Translations under genes and position numbers: made by a program
Shown here: positions 1 to 10,952 of the stretch, one piece after another
Position numbering within the stretch: position 1 is the stretch's first letter
Layout of the letters: each line of letters opens with the position of its first letter
Notes under the pieces: model-generated
What the model saw: only the letters and a program-made list of their open reading frames with translations
What the model was told of the DNA's origin: nothing
The model's database searches: none
Assembly (NCBI GenBank): GCA_015680685.1
Contig: MNCI01022092.1
Span: 779,280-843,279, forward strand
DNA length: 64,000 nt
Direction: 5' to 3'
Source: Gnetum montanum
Taxonomy: Eukaryota; Streptophyta; Gnetopsida; Gnetales; Gnetaceae

Positions 1-949
1 TTACAGCCTCCCACAGACCTCACGCAACTCCGAGGGTTACAAGGACGGCTGCAATTTATACGCAGGTTCATTTCAAGATTAACCGACAAATTACATCCCA
101 TGCAGCACCTGCTGAAAAAGGGGGTTAATTTTGAATGGACCGACAATTGCCAACATGCGTTTGACAGTCTGAAACAGGAACTGCAGCATTTACCGACGGT
201 TTTCCCACCACAAAGGGACCTACCTTTCTTCATCTACCTTGCCACTTCGGACGTTGCCATAGCGGCGTTGCTCTGTCAGAGAAGAGATGACAGATCAGAG
301 ATGCCCATCTACTATCTGAGTCACGCTCTATGTGCGTACGAGACGAGGTATAACGATGTCGAGCGTAATTGCTTAGCGTTAGTTTTTACGCTCAATAAAT
401 GTAGGCATTATCTTTTTCGTAGCCAGGTTAACGTTATTTGCAAAAATAACATACTTAGAGAAATTACACATAGTTTACACGAAAGTAGCAAAATAGCTCG
501 CTGGAAGGCTATCACTGCGGAGTTTGATCTCCACTACGTTGGCCAGTCATCTATGAAGGGTCAAGCGATAGCCGACCAGTTAACCACCTCGCCGATTGAT
601 AATCATGCCACTGTAGAACCAGAGTTTCCTGACGAACATGTACATAGTTTAAGCCCTGCTTCGGCAGGCCTCGATAGTTTAAGCCCTGCTTCGGCAGGCC
701 TCGAAGCAACATTAAACTTTGATGGAGCTTCGACCGCCAGAGGCGGCAGTGCGGCCACTGTTCTTACGCTCTCATCTGAGGATGTGCGTCTACACACTTA
801 CCGATTGACCTTCCCTTGTACGAACAATGTGGCAGAGTACGAGGGACTCCTCAGGGGACTACTAACTACAGGCGAACTTGCTGTTCAACACCTGGCAGTC
901 AGAGGCGATTCGATGCTGGTCATAAATCAAATCACCGGAGTCTATGCCT
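1..949 (+). pseudogene. pol fragment: RT connection, RNase H and archaeal-type RNase H (element A)
   Basis: Frame 1 is open from base 1 to the N at 950. It begins in the RT thumb/connection (GRLQFIRRFISRLTDKLHPM) and continues into a Ty3/gypsy RNase H region (IYYLSHALCAYETRYNDVER, then NCLALVFTL). From about 712 it enters a second RNase H-like domain with the acidic positions FDGAS, AEYEGLL and GDSMLVINQI, which is diagnostic of Tat elements. The same order appears on the minus strand at 47708-49087 in element C. No stop codon is seen here; the frame ends only because sequence is missing at the N. Confidence 0.9.
645..704 (+). repeat. 30-bp in-frame tandem duplication with hairpin
   Basis: Two identical 30-bp copies (645-674 and 675-704) encode SLSPASAGLD/E twice in the linker between the two RNase H domains. 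Each copy contains CCTGC-TTCG-GCAGG, a stem closed by a TTCG loop. Element C has one unduplicated linker without the palindrome. Confidence 0.9.
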
Positions 950-950
950 N
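950..950. other. Single-N assembly join hiding missing pol sequence
   Basis: The frame changes across this N, and the end of the archaeal-type RNase H domain is absent. Comparison with element C suggests roughly 70 codons are missing, so the N marks a gap of unknown length rather than one uncertain base. Confidence 0.8.
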
Positions 951-2228
951 AAAATCTCCTCTCTTACCGAGGAAAGCACACCCGAATGGTACGATCACAT
1001 CAAATCTTATCTTTTACAGGGTGAGTTACCAGCGGCTTTAACGCGCGCACAAAAGGACGCAACCCGTAAACGCGCTAAGCACTATGTCATCATAGGAGAC
1101 AGTACTCTCTGTAGACGCTCCTTTGATGGCGTGTTGCTCACCTGCGTTAACACAGACCAAGCACAGCACATTGTCAACGAAGTTCACGAGGGACTGTGCG
1201 GCGGCCACGTAGCACCACAGGCTATGGCCCTAAAAATCTGTCGCCTAGGGTACTACTGGTCGCGCATGGAAAAGGATTGTCTGACAAAGGTTAAGACCTG
1301 TGACACGTGTCAAAGTCATGCAAATCTCATCCACGTGCCACCCACAGAGTTGCACACGACGCAGATAACTTGGCCATTCCAACGATGGGGACTGGATATT
1401 ATCGGGCCCATCGCCCCAAAATCTTCCGCAGGACATAGCTTCATCATTACCGCTACTGAGTACTTTAAGAAGTGGGTAGAAGCTGTTCCCTTGCGGAAAA
1501 TTACATCCCAACAGGTTTGCCATTTTATCTTGGACAACATAGTAACTCGATTTGGTCTCCCAATGACTATTGTGACCGATAACGGACCACAGTTTAGCAG
1601 CGTGGATACCAAATCCTTCTGTGACAACCTAGGCATCAGACAGTTGTTTTCCTCCCCTTACTACCCGTAGGCAAATGGTCAAGCTGAAGCATCGAACAAG
1701 ATTATCATCAACTTACTCAAGAAAATGCTCGACGGAAACAAAAGGCGGTGGCATGAACAGATCCTCTATGTGCTATGGGCATATCGTACTACGTGTAAGA
1801 TAGCCACAGGTAGTACGCCCTATAGCCTGGTTTACGGATCTGAGGCGGTGCTACCTCTTGAGTTGCAGATCCCTTCTCTGAGGATGGTCCTCTCCACCGT
1901 TATAAATGAGGCTCAACACACCGAGGCTCGGATAGCGGATTTGGAGTCATTAGAAGAGAAGCGGATCCAGGATCTTGAGGCAATTGAAAGATATCAGGAC
2001 AAGCAGAGGCAAAAGCATCATCACAATCTTCAACAGCGTCCAATCAAGAAAGGAGATCTGGTTCTCAAAGTTGTGCGTGAACCAGCAGGCAAGTTCTCTG
2101 CGAATTGGGAAGGTCCTTTTTTGGTGACCGATGCATACAACAACGGAGCGTTCAAATTGGCAGACGTTAATGGCAACGACCTGACAAATCCTGTGAATCA
2201 TTTGTATCTCAAGTGGTACTTCATCTAA
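951..2228 (+). pseudogene. Integrase and pol C-terminus (element A)
   Basis: Inserts element DNA into the genome in the Ty3/gypsy family. An H2C2 zinc-binding region is visible (HEGLCGGH ... CDTCQSH), followed by the rve core with GLDIIGP (first Asp), VTDNGPQF (second Asp) and GQAEASNK (Glu). The only clear lesion is TAG at 1668-1670, where relatives have Gln in YYPQANGQAE. After it the frame resumes and ends at LYLKWYFI, stop 2226-2228. Catalytic residues are intact, unlike in element C, so A looks younger or less decayed. Confidence 0.9.
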
Positions 2229-2266
2229 CAGCGATGACGATGTTGACAACAGGTATAACGGCAATC

Positions 2267-2760
2267 GTCTACTACGACGTTAAACTGGCATCACACGTCC
2301 GCTACGACGTAAAACTGGCATTGCACGTCCGCTACGACGTTAAACTGGCACCGACCGTCCGTCATGACGCTAAACTGGCATACTTGGCACGCGTCCGCCA
2401 CGACGCTAAACTGGCAAGTGGTTACCGTCCACCACGACGTAAAACTAGCATTGTTGTACAGGTCCGCCAAGACGAAAAACTGGCACCTTTTGCACGCGTC
2501 CACCACGACGCTAAACTGGCACAGGTAAGCAGCCGTCTGCTGAGACGTGAAACCAGCACAGACCTGTCCCTGGGTCATGACGTAAAACTAACATCCACAG
2601 CATGGTCTGCTGAGACCCTAAACCAGCCTATCCACCGTCCACCACGACGAAAAAATGGCGCTTCTCGGTCCGCCCGGACTTTAAACAGGGACCATGGTCT
2701 GCTGGGACTTAAAACCAGTAATGGCAGTCTACCAGGACTCAAAACTGGGATTCATACGCA
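2267..2760 (+). repeat. Minisatellite in Tat 3' region (element A)
   Basis: About a dozen diverged copies of a 30-37 bp unit built on GTCCGCTACGACGTTAAACTGGC. The first three copies are exactly 30 bp and later ones are longer and degenerate. The array starts just after the pol stop, where Tat elements commonly carry tandem repeats. An ORF (2213-2887) runs through it and encodes repeats of RHDAKLA type. The matching array in element C is at 45870-46405 with the same order of units. Confidence 0.88.
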
Positions 2761-2805
2761 TCAAGTGAGCGGGATCATCTCTGACACAGCTGCACAGCCG
2801 ACTGG

Positions 2806-3327
2806 GTGGGACGCTGCGACAGCTCCGGCGTCCCCACCCTCCGGCATCTTGCTGATTCCTCGGACAGGCACGGAGGCATCTTACTGATCCCTCGGAGATG
2901 CCACCACCGCGTCCGCCGCGGTGGAAGCAGCTCCAGGAGTTTAGCCTCGTTAGCGGGAGCCCCAACGACTCCCTCGTTGGCCACAGCTCCGCGAGTCTCC
3001 GCCAATCATCGCTATCGGACGCTGGCTTCGCAAATTCATCTGGCCAATTCCCAGTGCGACCAGCGAGCCGCACTGCATCCGATGCCTTTCGGCAACAATA
3101 TGCAGGGCCACATCATCAGGATTGGCGGCCTCGCCCGCGTGCTCCGGCTTCGTCTTGACAATACATTGGCTCTAGTTAACATCCGACAGCATTGGCTCCA
3201 AAAGCCCCGTCTGTTGTCCATACGCAATGGCGTCCTCTGCTTTCTTTTGTGGTTGCAGGCTGCTTCATTCGGAGGATGTCATTCAAAGGTGCGTACATCT
3301 GAGCGGCGAAGTACAACGGCGTGCTGA
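2806..3327 (+). CDS. Hypothetical accessory ORF in Tat 3' region (element A)
   Basis: A 173-codon ORF lies between the repeats and the 3' LTR. Its product shares GILLIPRR, then TLASQIHLA, then a hydrophobic stretch after NGVL with the minus-strand ORF at 45345-45815 in element C. No known domain is recognised. Two related elements keeping an ORF here may reflect function or simply shared nucleotide ancestry, and the overlap of several open frames argues for caution. Confidence 0.35.
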   Translation: MGRCDSSGVPTLRHLADSSDRHGGILLIPRRCHHRVRRGGSSSRSLASLAGAPTTPSLATAPRVSANHRYRTLASQIHLANSQCDQRAALHPMPFGNNMQGHIIRIGGLARVLRLRLDNTLALVNIRQHWLQKPRLLSIRNGVLCFLLWLQAASFGGCHSKVRTSERRSTTAC

Positions 3328-3800
3328 AATGGCTGCTCAGGTTTGCCCACCCACTCAGTTTTGTACACTTCTTCCCGACACATGGCTACATTTCATCCTT
3401 GTTTCCTTCTTCCCCACCACCCAGTTCCCATACGCAATGTTGCATACGCGAATCTTCATTTTTTTCTTCTTTTTCGCACTCACGCTAGCAGAGACATCGC
3501 GAAAGTGATGCGCAACGCTCCTTTCATACGCATTCCTGCTACCATTTGTCACGGAGATACCTCATATTGACGCGCTACGCTCGTCTGAAAGCATTCCTGT
3601 TGACATAAATAAACACACCGTTTGCATCTTCCCCGAACCTGTTTCCAGTTACACCCTTCTACCTCTCCTACTCGCAAGCCTTCTCCCTCTACGTAAACAG
3701 AGCAATACCTGAGTAGTCATGAAGGAACGTTGTTCTTGCTTTCGCCAATTCGGTGTTTCGCATTCTTTGTCGACGTCCTTCGGTAACACCCTCTAACCGT
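3328..3800 (+). other. Non-coding 3' region of element A
   Basis: Pyrimidine-rich sequence with no convincing gene. The last 60 bases before the purine tract (GGTGTTTCGCATTCTTTGTC and following) match the corresponding stretch in element C at 44719-44780 on the minus strand. Confidence 0.6.
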
Positions 3801-3817
3801 CAACAAAGAGGGGCCAT
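3801..3817 (+). promoter_or_regulatory. Polypurine tract (element A)
   Basis: CAACAAAGAGGGGCCAT abuts the 3' LTR and would prime plus-strand DNA synthesis. Element C carries CAACAAAGAGGGCCCAT in the identical place (44702-44718, minus strand). Confidence 0.85.
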
Positions 3818-3887
3818 TGAAACACCGTGAAAATTACGGGTCGGCCTCAGGCGAAGATTCGTAAGCTGAGCAGAAGCGCACCTCAAG

Positions 3888-4280
3888 TTTGTCTAAGGAC
3901 AAGTTTACACTCCATCACGCACGGCAGCGTGATGAGCGTGATAGGCTCTGAAGACAGTTAAATTTGTCTAAGGACAAGTTTACGCTCCATCACGCACGGC
4001 AGCGTGATGAGCGTGATAAGCTCCGAGGACAGTTAAATTTGTCTAAGGACAAGTTCACGCTCCATCACGCACGGCAGCGTGATGAGCGTGATAAGCTCCA
4101 CGACAATGAACGCGTCCCACATCTGTTCAAGGACAAGTTTACGCTCTCTCACGCACGGCAGCGTGACGTGCGTAATAAGCTCCAAGATAGTGAAGACATC
4201 CCACATTTGTCTAAGGACAAGTTTACGCTCCATCACGCACGGCAGCGTGATGTGCGTAATAAGCTCCAGGACAGTTAAGG
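3888..4280 (+). repeat. Five-copy tandem array with hairpins in U3
   Basis: Copies start at 3888, 3963, 4038, 4122 and 4206, so the period is 75, 75, 84 and 84 bp. Each holds an inverted repeat, mostly CATCACGC-ACGGCA-GCGTGATG. All periods are multiples of three, so copies 2-5 form one open frame (3964-4278) of charged repeats of SKDKFTLHHARQRDERDKL type. Copy 1 has TGA in that frame. The array is not seen in the LTRs of element C. Confidence 0.9.
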
Positions 4281-4668
4281 GGAAAATCCAGAAAGACATG
4301 ACGGGTTGGCACTTGTTCTCGCGCAGCGCTTGACTAACTAATCTTTACGCACCTTACGCAGCGATGCGTACTCGTGCGTAGGTCAGAATGCAAGTGCGCA
4401 CTCATTTACGCTGTGTCACACACAGTCGCGTGATCAGCGTAAAACAAGCCTGAGTGCGTGGTTGTTATATCAAGCTTGCACTCATACACGCAATGCAACG
4501 CAAATGAGCGCAAACGCAGCCGAGACAGGTTTATCATGGCCCTGCTCTCCACACGCACCGCACGCAAACGAGCGTGCTATGCGTAGTCGCAGTTCGACTT
4601 AAAAGGAGCAGGTCTACAGGATCCACGACATTCGGGCCCACATCATCAGGGTTGCGCTTGTCGCCGAT

Positions 4669-4676
4669 TATAAATA
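4669..4676 (+). promoter_or_regulatory. LTR TATA box (element A)
   Basis: TATAAATA followed by CCCC. Element C has TATAAATACTCC at the equivalent place in both LTRs. Transcription of the element would start a few tens of bases downstream. Confidence 0.75.
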
Positions 4677-5400
4677 CCCCGGTTGACACATAAAAAGAGA
4701 GAAGAGGGGGGAGAAAAAGAAAGAACAGTTGACACGAAGATGAGTTAACAGAGCACCAGAGCATTTATCACTTTTGACAGCAGACCAAGAGGACAAGAGC
4801 ATTTTCTGAACAAGGGAACACTTATCGCCCTGAAACAGAGAAACAAGAGCACCCTCTTGGCAGCAGACACCATCCTTCAGCAGGAACAGAATACAACACG
4901 CCCGAGCCCTAAACAGCAGATCTATTCGAAGCTGGGAAACAGAACGGAATTGCTTGACCATTCCTGCACCTAAGCTTTGGTTCAAAAGGTAGATCAGATT
5001 TCTGTCTAGGCAGTTTTCTTGCTGTTTTGTGCTCACTTTTGTATTCAATTTGCCGGGACTTTTCTCCCACTGTAACATTGTAGCCACACATTCTATTTGG
5101 CATTGAAACATAGATCTTTGATCTTTGCAAATTGCACGATTTTTGCTCCCGATTCGCATCCTTTCGGCGTTTTGGCGTTATCTTTGTGGTGGTCCATATA
5201 CATCGTTGTCCCACCATTTCGCGATCGATCTACAATCAGCATTGTTTTACTGACCCGTAAGTCCCTGTCTGATCGACAAGACCGTTCAGGGCACCACGGA
5301 TTCGTTTTTCCAGCTTAGCCCTCGCGCCGATCCGTGGTTAAAACTATGTACACGGAATCTCGGTTGGTATTTCCAGCTGCCGACGTTTTTCGTCGTTACA

Positions 5401-6510
5401 GGTGATGCTTTCGCTAAATGTCCTGAGTCTACATCCACTTTTTGCTCACAAACATGGGCAGAAACCCCAAATAAGTTTGCCTTTATGCAAGGAATTGTGG
5501 ATGACATGATTGATCGTTTAAAACAAACAAATCCTAAGATAGGTATATTTGGACTATTTTTTTTGTTATGTTGTTGTTATTTTCTCATTTTTCTTACAAC
5601 TAACATTTCCTTTATTTGATGTAACAACCTCATGACTTAAATGCGACCTACAAAGAGTAGTTGAAGTTGACGTTGTACCTGAGCTCCCTCATGAGGTGGA
5701 TGAGGTACTTCATCATATATATGATGAGGAAAGAAAATGCGTACTACACTCAACATGATCACTGTGGGAGTGTAGGTGCATAAACGAAGACCTCTAAAAA
5801 TGAGTACAAAAACTTAAAAAGAGAAGGTAAGCCAGGCAGCTGAACTGGAAGATCTACGATCATGGTATGACTTCTTGATGGCCCACAATAAATCAGATGG
5901 TAGCTCGAGTATGGCTATAATTGACTATGCTAGGTATTAGTCAATTTTTAGGGGCAAAAATAAGGCTATGTGTAAAGTTATTGAGAAATGCTTGCAGATG
6001 GACAAACTCAAAAGATCCATAGGTATCAGTATAAAATGGAATCTATGGAACATCGAGGTCATGATTTGTTCCTTGATGCTATTGATGCAACACAGGCTTA
6101 TGATAGGTTTGCTAAACAATTCGTGGTTAGTGAGTCCCCTGAAAGGGAAATTACTGTGCCTTCCAGAGAAATTACATCTATTACCTTTTCTCCAGGGCCA
6201 CTTGTATGGATGGCTATGGAAAAGGGGAAGACCCTAGTAGGCGTTGACTTAGGAGAGGAGGATTGGGAAAACATGACAAAGGAGGAAATCCTCTGATGCT
6301 TGGAGTTTGGCCTTAACAGGATGCCCCCAGACATAGACGTGGGCCCATCTCAAGTTGGTTAAATTTACTTTATATTGCTATGTATTTTCACATGTTATCC
6401 TTTTTATTTATTAACTAAGTTATTATTTCATTTTCATTTTGGGTAGGATCTAGGTGGAAATGTAGGACCTAGTGGAGTAGCAAATGAAGACAGAGGGGAA
6501 GAGCCTTAGC
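5401..6510 (+). pseudogene. Antisense multi-exon gene of element D, 3' part
   Basis: Plus-strand sequence antisense to D, homologous to the last exons of the gene at 50374-54401. The first exon piece has FAFMQGIVDDMIDRL (C: FTFMEGVVGDMIEHL) and ends in GT at the same phase-1 position. Next come HHIYDEERKCVLHST and AIIDYARY, then DAIDATQAYDRF and SPEREITVP (C: DFIGASEAFEKF, SLEREITLP). A final intron (CAA|GTTGGT ... GGGTAG) leads to a short acidic tail ending TAG near 6510. Several stops and frameshifts show it is dead here. The upstream exons were displaced by element A. Confidence 0.8.
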
Positions 6511-6714
6511 CTCCCATTAAGATACATAAAAATGTCGGAGATGTACCCCTGTTGTTGAGCAATTTTATTATTTTTGATGGGGGTGTATCTCTGGACTATG
6601 TATTTTGTTTAAAATTTAATGAAAAGCATGATATTTATTTTACTTATGCATTGATATTTAGTGATATCATTTTAACTTATATTTTAGTTAATCTTCCTTA
6701 TAGTTTTCTATTTT
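6511..6714. other. AT-rich stretch after the antisense gene
   Basis: No gene or repeat recognised. It corresponds to the 3' flank of the antisense gene (54402-54576 in element C) and may hold its polyadenylation signals. Confidence 0.4.
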
Positions 6715-6935
6715 GGTAGTTAGGCCCCTTGTGGGCCCCATGCATTAGTTTAAGGCCATTTCAAGCCATCGTTAGTTTAAGGCCATTTTGGGCCCCACCT
6801 CCTATGAAAGAAAGTTGGTTGCTAGTTTTAAGCCTTGGCAGGCCGTGTGATAGTTTAAGGCCATTTTGGGCCCCATATGCTAGTTGAAGGCTATTGCGGG
6901 CCATTGCTAGTTTAAGGTCATTTCGAGCCCCTTTT
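6715..6935. repeat. Short GGCC-palindrome tandem repeat (element D)
   Basis: About six copies of a unit like TAGTTTAAGGCCATTTCGGGCC with variable spacing. Each carries a near-palindrome GGCC-N5/6-GGCC. The same family of units follows the antisense gene in element C (54577-54780). Confidence 0.8.
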
Positions 6936-7040
6936 TGTTATTTTTTTGTGGGTTTTTTTAACTAAGTAAAAATATAACTACTATAAGAAATAATCATATC
7001 GCAAATAAAAACTATACAAACCCAAAGGACTAAAGACAAA

Positions 7041-7932
7041 TCGAAGGAACAGAGTAAGTTAGGGACATGCCCTAATTATGTAGATGTTTCCTAATGCAAT
7101 GTGTGTTAGGTGATGTGTAGGGCTTTGAAGACATAGGGTGATATTCTCCTAGATCATCATCTACCATCGAAAAAGGTAATTCTGCCCATAGCTTTTCCTT
7201 ATGAGGACCATTCATTTTGCTTGACTCATTCATCAAATAACATTAGCTTTCATTGCAAAGAGGTGGTGTGTCTTTGAAGATTTCTATCTCCAACCCTTGC
7301 TTTGTGTCTACATTGTTGATAGCTTGAGGGGCTATGTCATCACAAAATATTACCACTTCTCCACCTGCATAAGGTAAGTGGATCTCTTGATGGACTGATG
7401 AAGAGATGGTCCTTAATTGGGCTAACCAAGATCTTCCTAAAATTAAGTTGAATCTAGGCATCTCCTCAATCATGATGAACTATGCATCAGTGGGGAATTA
7501 GTCTCCTGCTACAAAATCAATGGTGACTATTCCCTTGACCACCACGCATGCCCCATTGAAGGACTTTAAAAAAGCCATTTTTGTCAGCCTAATTTGGTCC
7601 ACCAGGCCAAGCTTATCAACAATGGGAAATGGGATAACATTGGTTGTTGTCCCATCATCGACATGCACCCTACGGATCTTATACTGACCCACAAAAATTG
7701 TTATGAACATAGGTGCAGTGGTTACTTGATCCTTTTTGAGGTCAGCTTTAATGGCTTCATCGTGGAAAGTTAAGAGTGTTGGCATTGTTTCTTCAGTTTT
7801 AGGTGGGAGCATTACGACATAAATGGCCTTTTCTTCTACTGGCATGTCTTCCTTAATAGGAATGGATGCCAACATGTGAACCAAAGCCTCACAATGCACA
7901 AAAGAAGTCATTATTAGATCAGACAAGCTCAA
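7041..7932 (-). pseudogene. Aspartic protease and linker (element D)
   Basis: Processes the retrotransposon polyprotein. The minus strand encodes FITIFVGQYKIRRVHVDDGTTTNV, with the active-site triad written DDG instead of DSG/DTG, then NLILGRSWLAQL, the conserved hydrophobic strand and ILG[RM]xWL motif. A stop near 7497 splits the frame. A C-terminal linker (LWAELPF ...) continues past 7243 to about 7070 and matches the linker in element C. Confidence 0.82.
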
Positions 7933-7964
7933 AGTTTATTCTTTTGTTTTAGAGCCTGTTTGAC

Positions 7965-10952
7965 CTATGTGAGTGCATCTAGAAAATCTTGTCCAACATC
8001 TGGTTGTTTGGTGGTCTTTATTTCCTCTACACGCCCTAATAGAAAAATTTCCTGAGGAGGAGGTGGCTTAGCTTTTGGTTGAGCAATGGGATTTTGAACC
8101 TCGAGGGTTGTTTGTTGTGCATGCATGTCTATCTTAGCTTTAGATGATGGTGCCATGGGAACTACTGATAGGGGGGTAGGCTTAAGAGGACCTAGTTTAG
8201 TATGTCCCTCAACCACCTTGTCAGCTAGACGCTCATCACATTTTTTTGGGTGAGAAAGTTGTGATGTAGTCCCAACCACTGAACTCTGGGTAGATGGAGG
8301 ATTCGTATGTTTTGGCACCCTTATAACAAAAGGTGCTTTGGTTGTTGTCATAATGTGCTACAGGGCCCTAACCACAAAAGGTGTAGCAGGTGCTCAAGAT
8401 GGTACCTTAATGAAAAAGGGGTCTTGTGACCTAGTTGACATTGAAGCTTCAGCACCACTAGAGGGTATACAAACTACAAACAGTTCATGTATTGCCTCTG
8501 CATCGTCATCGATGATAATAGCATTAATGGTATATCCTGTACCACTTGTGTTTAATTGGTCTTTATAAACATTCATGGATTGGTTCTCTGGTGGAACAAG
8601 ATTACTTTCATCAAGGAATAGCTTGCCTTGGTCGATCATGCACTAGATATCATCCTTCAGTGCTAAGCAGTAATCTGTATCATGGCCATGCAACTAATGG
8701 TAGTTACAAAATCGGTACAGTCTAAAGTTTTTAGGCACCAGAGGCTCATTGGGCATAGCCGTAGAGGCATCTTGGGGGATCTCACAGTATCTCTCGTGAC
8801 ATTTATGAGCATCCTCTAACATTTTATTATGTTGAATATGCCCAAAACTAAGTAGTTGATCCAAAATATTTGATGGCTTGATCGGTAGTAGAGTATATCT
8901 TGAGTGATCCTTACACTCAAAGTTTGGCTTGATCTCACAGTATCTCTCATGATATTTATGGGCATCCTCTAACATTTGCTTATGTTGAATATGACTGATA
9001 CTAAGCAGTTGATCCAAAAGCTTTGATGGCTTGATTGGTAGTGAAGTATACCTTGAGCGATCCTTACACTCAAATTTTGTCCTTGGTGGAGCTTTCCCTA
9101 TGATCGTTGACAATGCAGGTTGATTGGTTCTTGCATTGCTAGAGCTTGACATTTTTTTGGTAGTGGCCATGGCCTTATATGCCTTAGCCGCATACTTGCT
9201 ATTGTTGGACTTGGTTTCATTAGCCATAGCTACCATAGTGGTTTTCATGGCTTTCCTCTTTTCCTTATCTCTTTTTACATGTGCATTCTTGTAGGCTATG
9301 TAAGCTAGGTCCTTGCTAGCCTATACCGCATCTTGTATGTTCTTTTTTTGAGCAAAAGCATGGCTAAGGAAGCATGGGGCTAAATAATATAGCTTGGATT
9401 TAATGAAATCATTTATAGCACCCTTAAAAATGGCGAATAAGTGGGTTTCAACAATGAGCTCACGAATCTCATTTAGAGAGGTGCTCTAAATTGTATGAAC
9501 TTTTGCATAGGTTCTAGCACTTCTTACTTAACATTCATGAGCTAGTCTAGAGTGGCTTCCAACTTCAAGTTGTACTTAAAGAAGGTTACGAATTAACTTA
9601 GCAACTCTTCCAGAGTTGAAATGGAAGCTCAAGGAAGCATGTGATACCAATCTAAGGCTTTGCCAGTCAGAGACATGGTGAAGACACAAATCACCACATG
9701 TGGCCATGGTTGTAGCAACAAAGGCTTGGAATGAAAAGTGACTAGGTGGGAATTTAGATCACCTTTTCTATTGTATTTTGTAAACTAAAGAAGCTATATT
9801 ATAGGAGGAAATGTAAGCAGAGGAACAGCAGGGTGAATTGGATCATCCTAATAGAAATCCATTACATTGACCATCTTGGAGTCGACAGCTTTAAGCCGCT
9901 TGACCTCCTCAGTGAGAGTTTGGATGAGCTAGAATGCTTGATCTAGACTTGGGGATGTTACATAGGGTTGCATTAGTTGTACTATTGGTGGTGCCATTGG
10001 AGCAACTACCATCGATGGTGCTGTCAACATGACTACCAGCCCTGCTAGGGGTGCTATCGGAGTGGCCCACAGCCTCATAGTCAGTCGTGCCACATGTGAC
10101 ACTTGGTATGTTTACGGTTGCATGTACTACGACATTTGAGATAATTGAAAAGTAGGTAAGGAAGTTGGTGCCCACCACATAGTTGAGGTTGGAGCTATTT
10201 TTGGTGGTGGGACTGACATAGAAGGGATAATGGGAATAGGGCTTGTTTGTCATTGCGATATGGCCATAGTATGCACATATGGCAATGTGGGCATCATAGA
10301 CATTGGCTGTGAAAATTGAGCAGATTGCAATGGAGTAATAATAGGAAAGGAGGTAAAAGGCTTGACATTCTATTGCATTGACAGCATTTGGTGGCTACCT
10401 ACCACCGACGATGATTTCGGTTATGAAAGTGTCATAATCGTAGCAAAGGAGGTAGAAGATTGTGACTGGTGTGGTAGAGATACTAAGGTATACTACGAGG
10501 TTGGGACATAAGATGGGATGACAACATCAGAATGAGACTTAAACTCCTCTTGCCCATTTTCCAATAGTTCATCATTGTTGGATGTTGATTCTTGCTCTTT
10601 TAGCCCACTCATTCAAATGTGTTGATCCAAAATCCATTGGAAAGTTTCAATGAGCAGTATGATCATGCTAGGGGTAGGAAGGAACTCCTTTCCATTTCAA
10701 TGAATAATTTCAAAAGGTACGCTTTTCTACTATTTCCTAGTAGTCCAAAAATAGCCTCGCCTAAACCTTTATGCATAAAAAGTTAAATTGTTCCTCATCA
10801 AGTATCGTGCATTCAGGGGATTGATTCTGCAGTCTAAGGGATTGCTATTGTGGTTGCACTGGGCTAAGTGGTTGCTCAATGTGCATCACATGTTGCAGGG
10901 GATGAGCTACCTCCAAGCTCAAGGTGGAAACTAAGGTGCTAGGTGGGTTCAT
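7965..10952 (-). pseudogene. gag (element D)
   Basis: Capsid protein. The likely start is ATG at 10952, about 400 bp downstream of the PBS. A low-complexity Pro/Thr/Ser N-terminus is followed by the Tat capsid core (around 9650-9880: TKYNRKGDLNSHLVTF, then VFTMSLTGKALDWY) and a zinc-knuckle-like CNYHxLHGHDTDYC near 8650-8710. The frame contains many stops and shifts. A duplicated segment (8754-8937 against 8938-9080, repeating EIxPNFECKDxSRYT) is present here and absent from C. Confidence 0.8.

Larger units (their letters stand above)
1..5400 (+). mobile_element. Tat-type Ty3/gypsy retrotransposon A, left end outside window
   Basis: The sequence reads, in order, end of the RT connection, RNase H, archaeal-type RNase H, integrase, a tandem-repeat 3' region, a purine tract and a complete 3' LTR ending ...GTCGTTACA at 5400. 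The extra RNase H and the repetitive 3' region are known traits of the Tat lineage. A is close to element C in pol, 3' region and LTR. The flank from 5401 belongs to element D, so A sits inside D. Its 5' LTR, gag, protease and most of RT lie beyond the window. Confidence 0.93.
3818..5400 (+). repeat. 3' LTR of Tat element A (1583 bp)
   Basis: Begins TGAAACACCGTG and ends GTTTTTCGTCGTTACA, with TG...CA termini. It matches the LTRs of element C in both borders and length (1586 and 1579 bp). U3 contains a hairpin-bearing tandem array and many TACGCT/AGCGTA palindromes. A TATA box is at 4669. The following GGTGA (5401-5405) is the expected position of a target duplication, but the left flank is outside the window. 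Confidence 0.92.

Noticed and set aside
1245-1636. Minus-strand ORFs over the integrase of A
   Set aside because: Shadows of the plus-strand integrase frame.
3888-4280. CRISPR-like array (regular hairpin repeats)
   Set aside because: No unique spacers; copies are contiguous and lie within a plant LTR.
8754-9080. Separate gene suggested by duplicated EIxPNFECKD block
   Set aside because: It is an internal duplication in the gag of element D.
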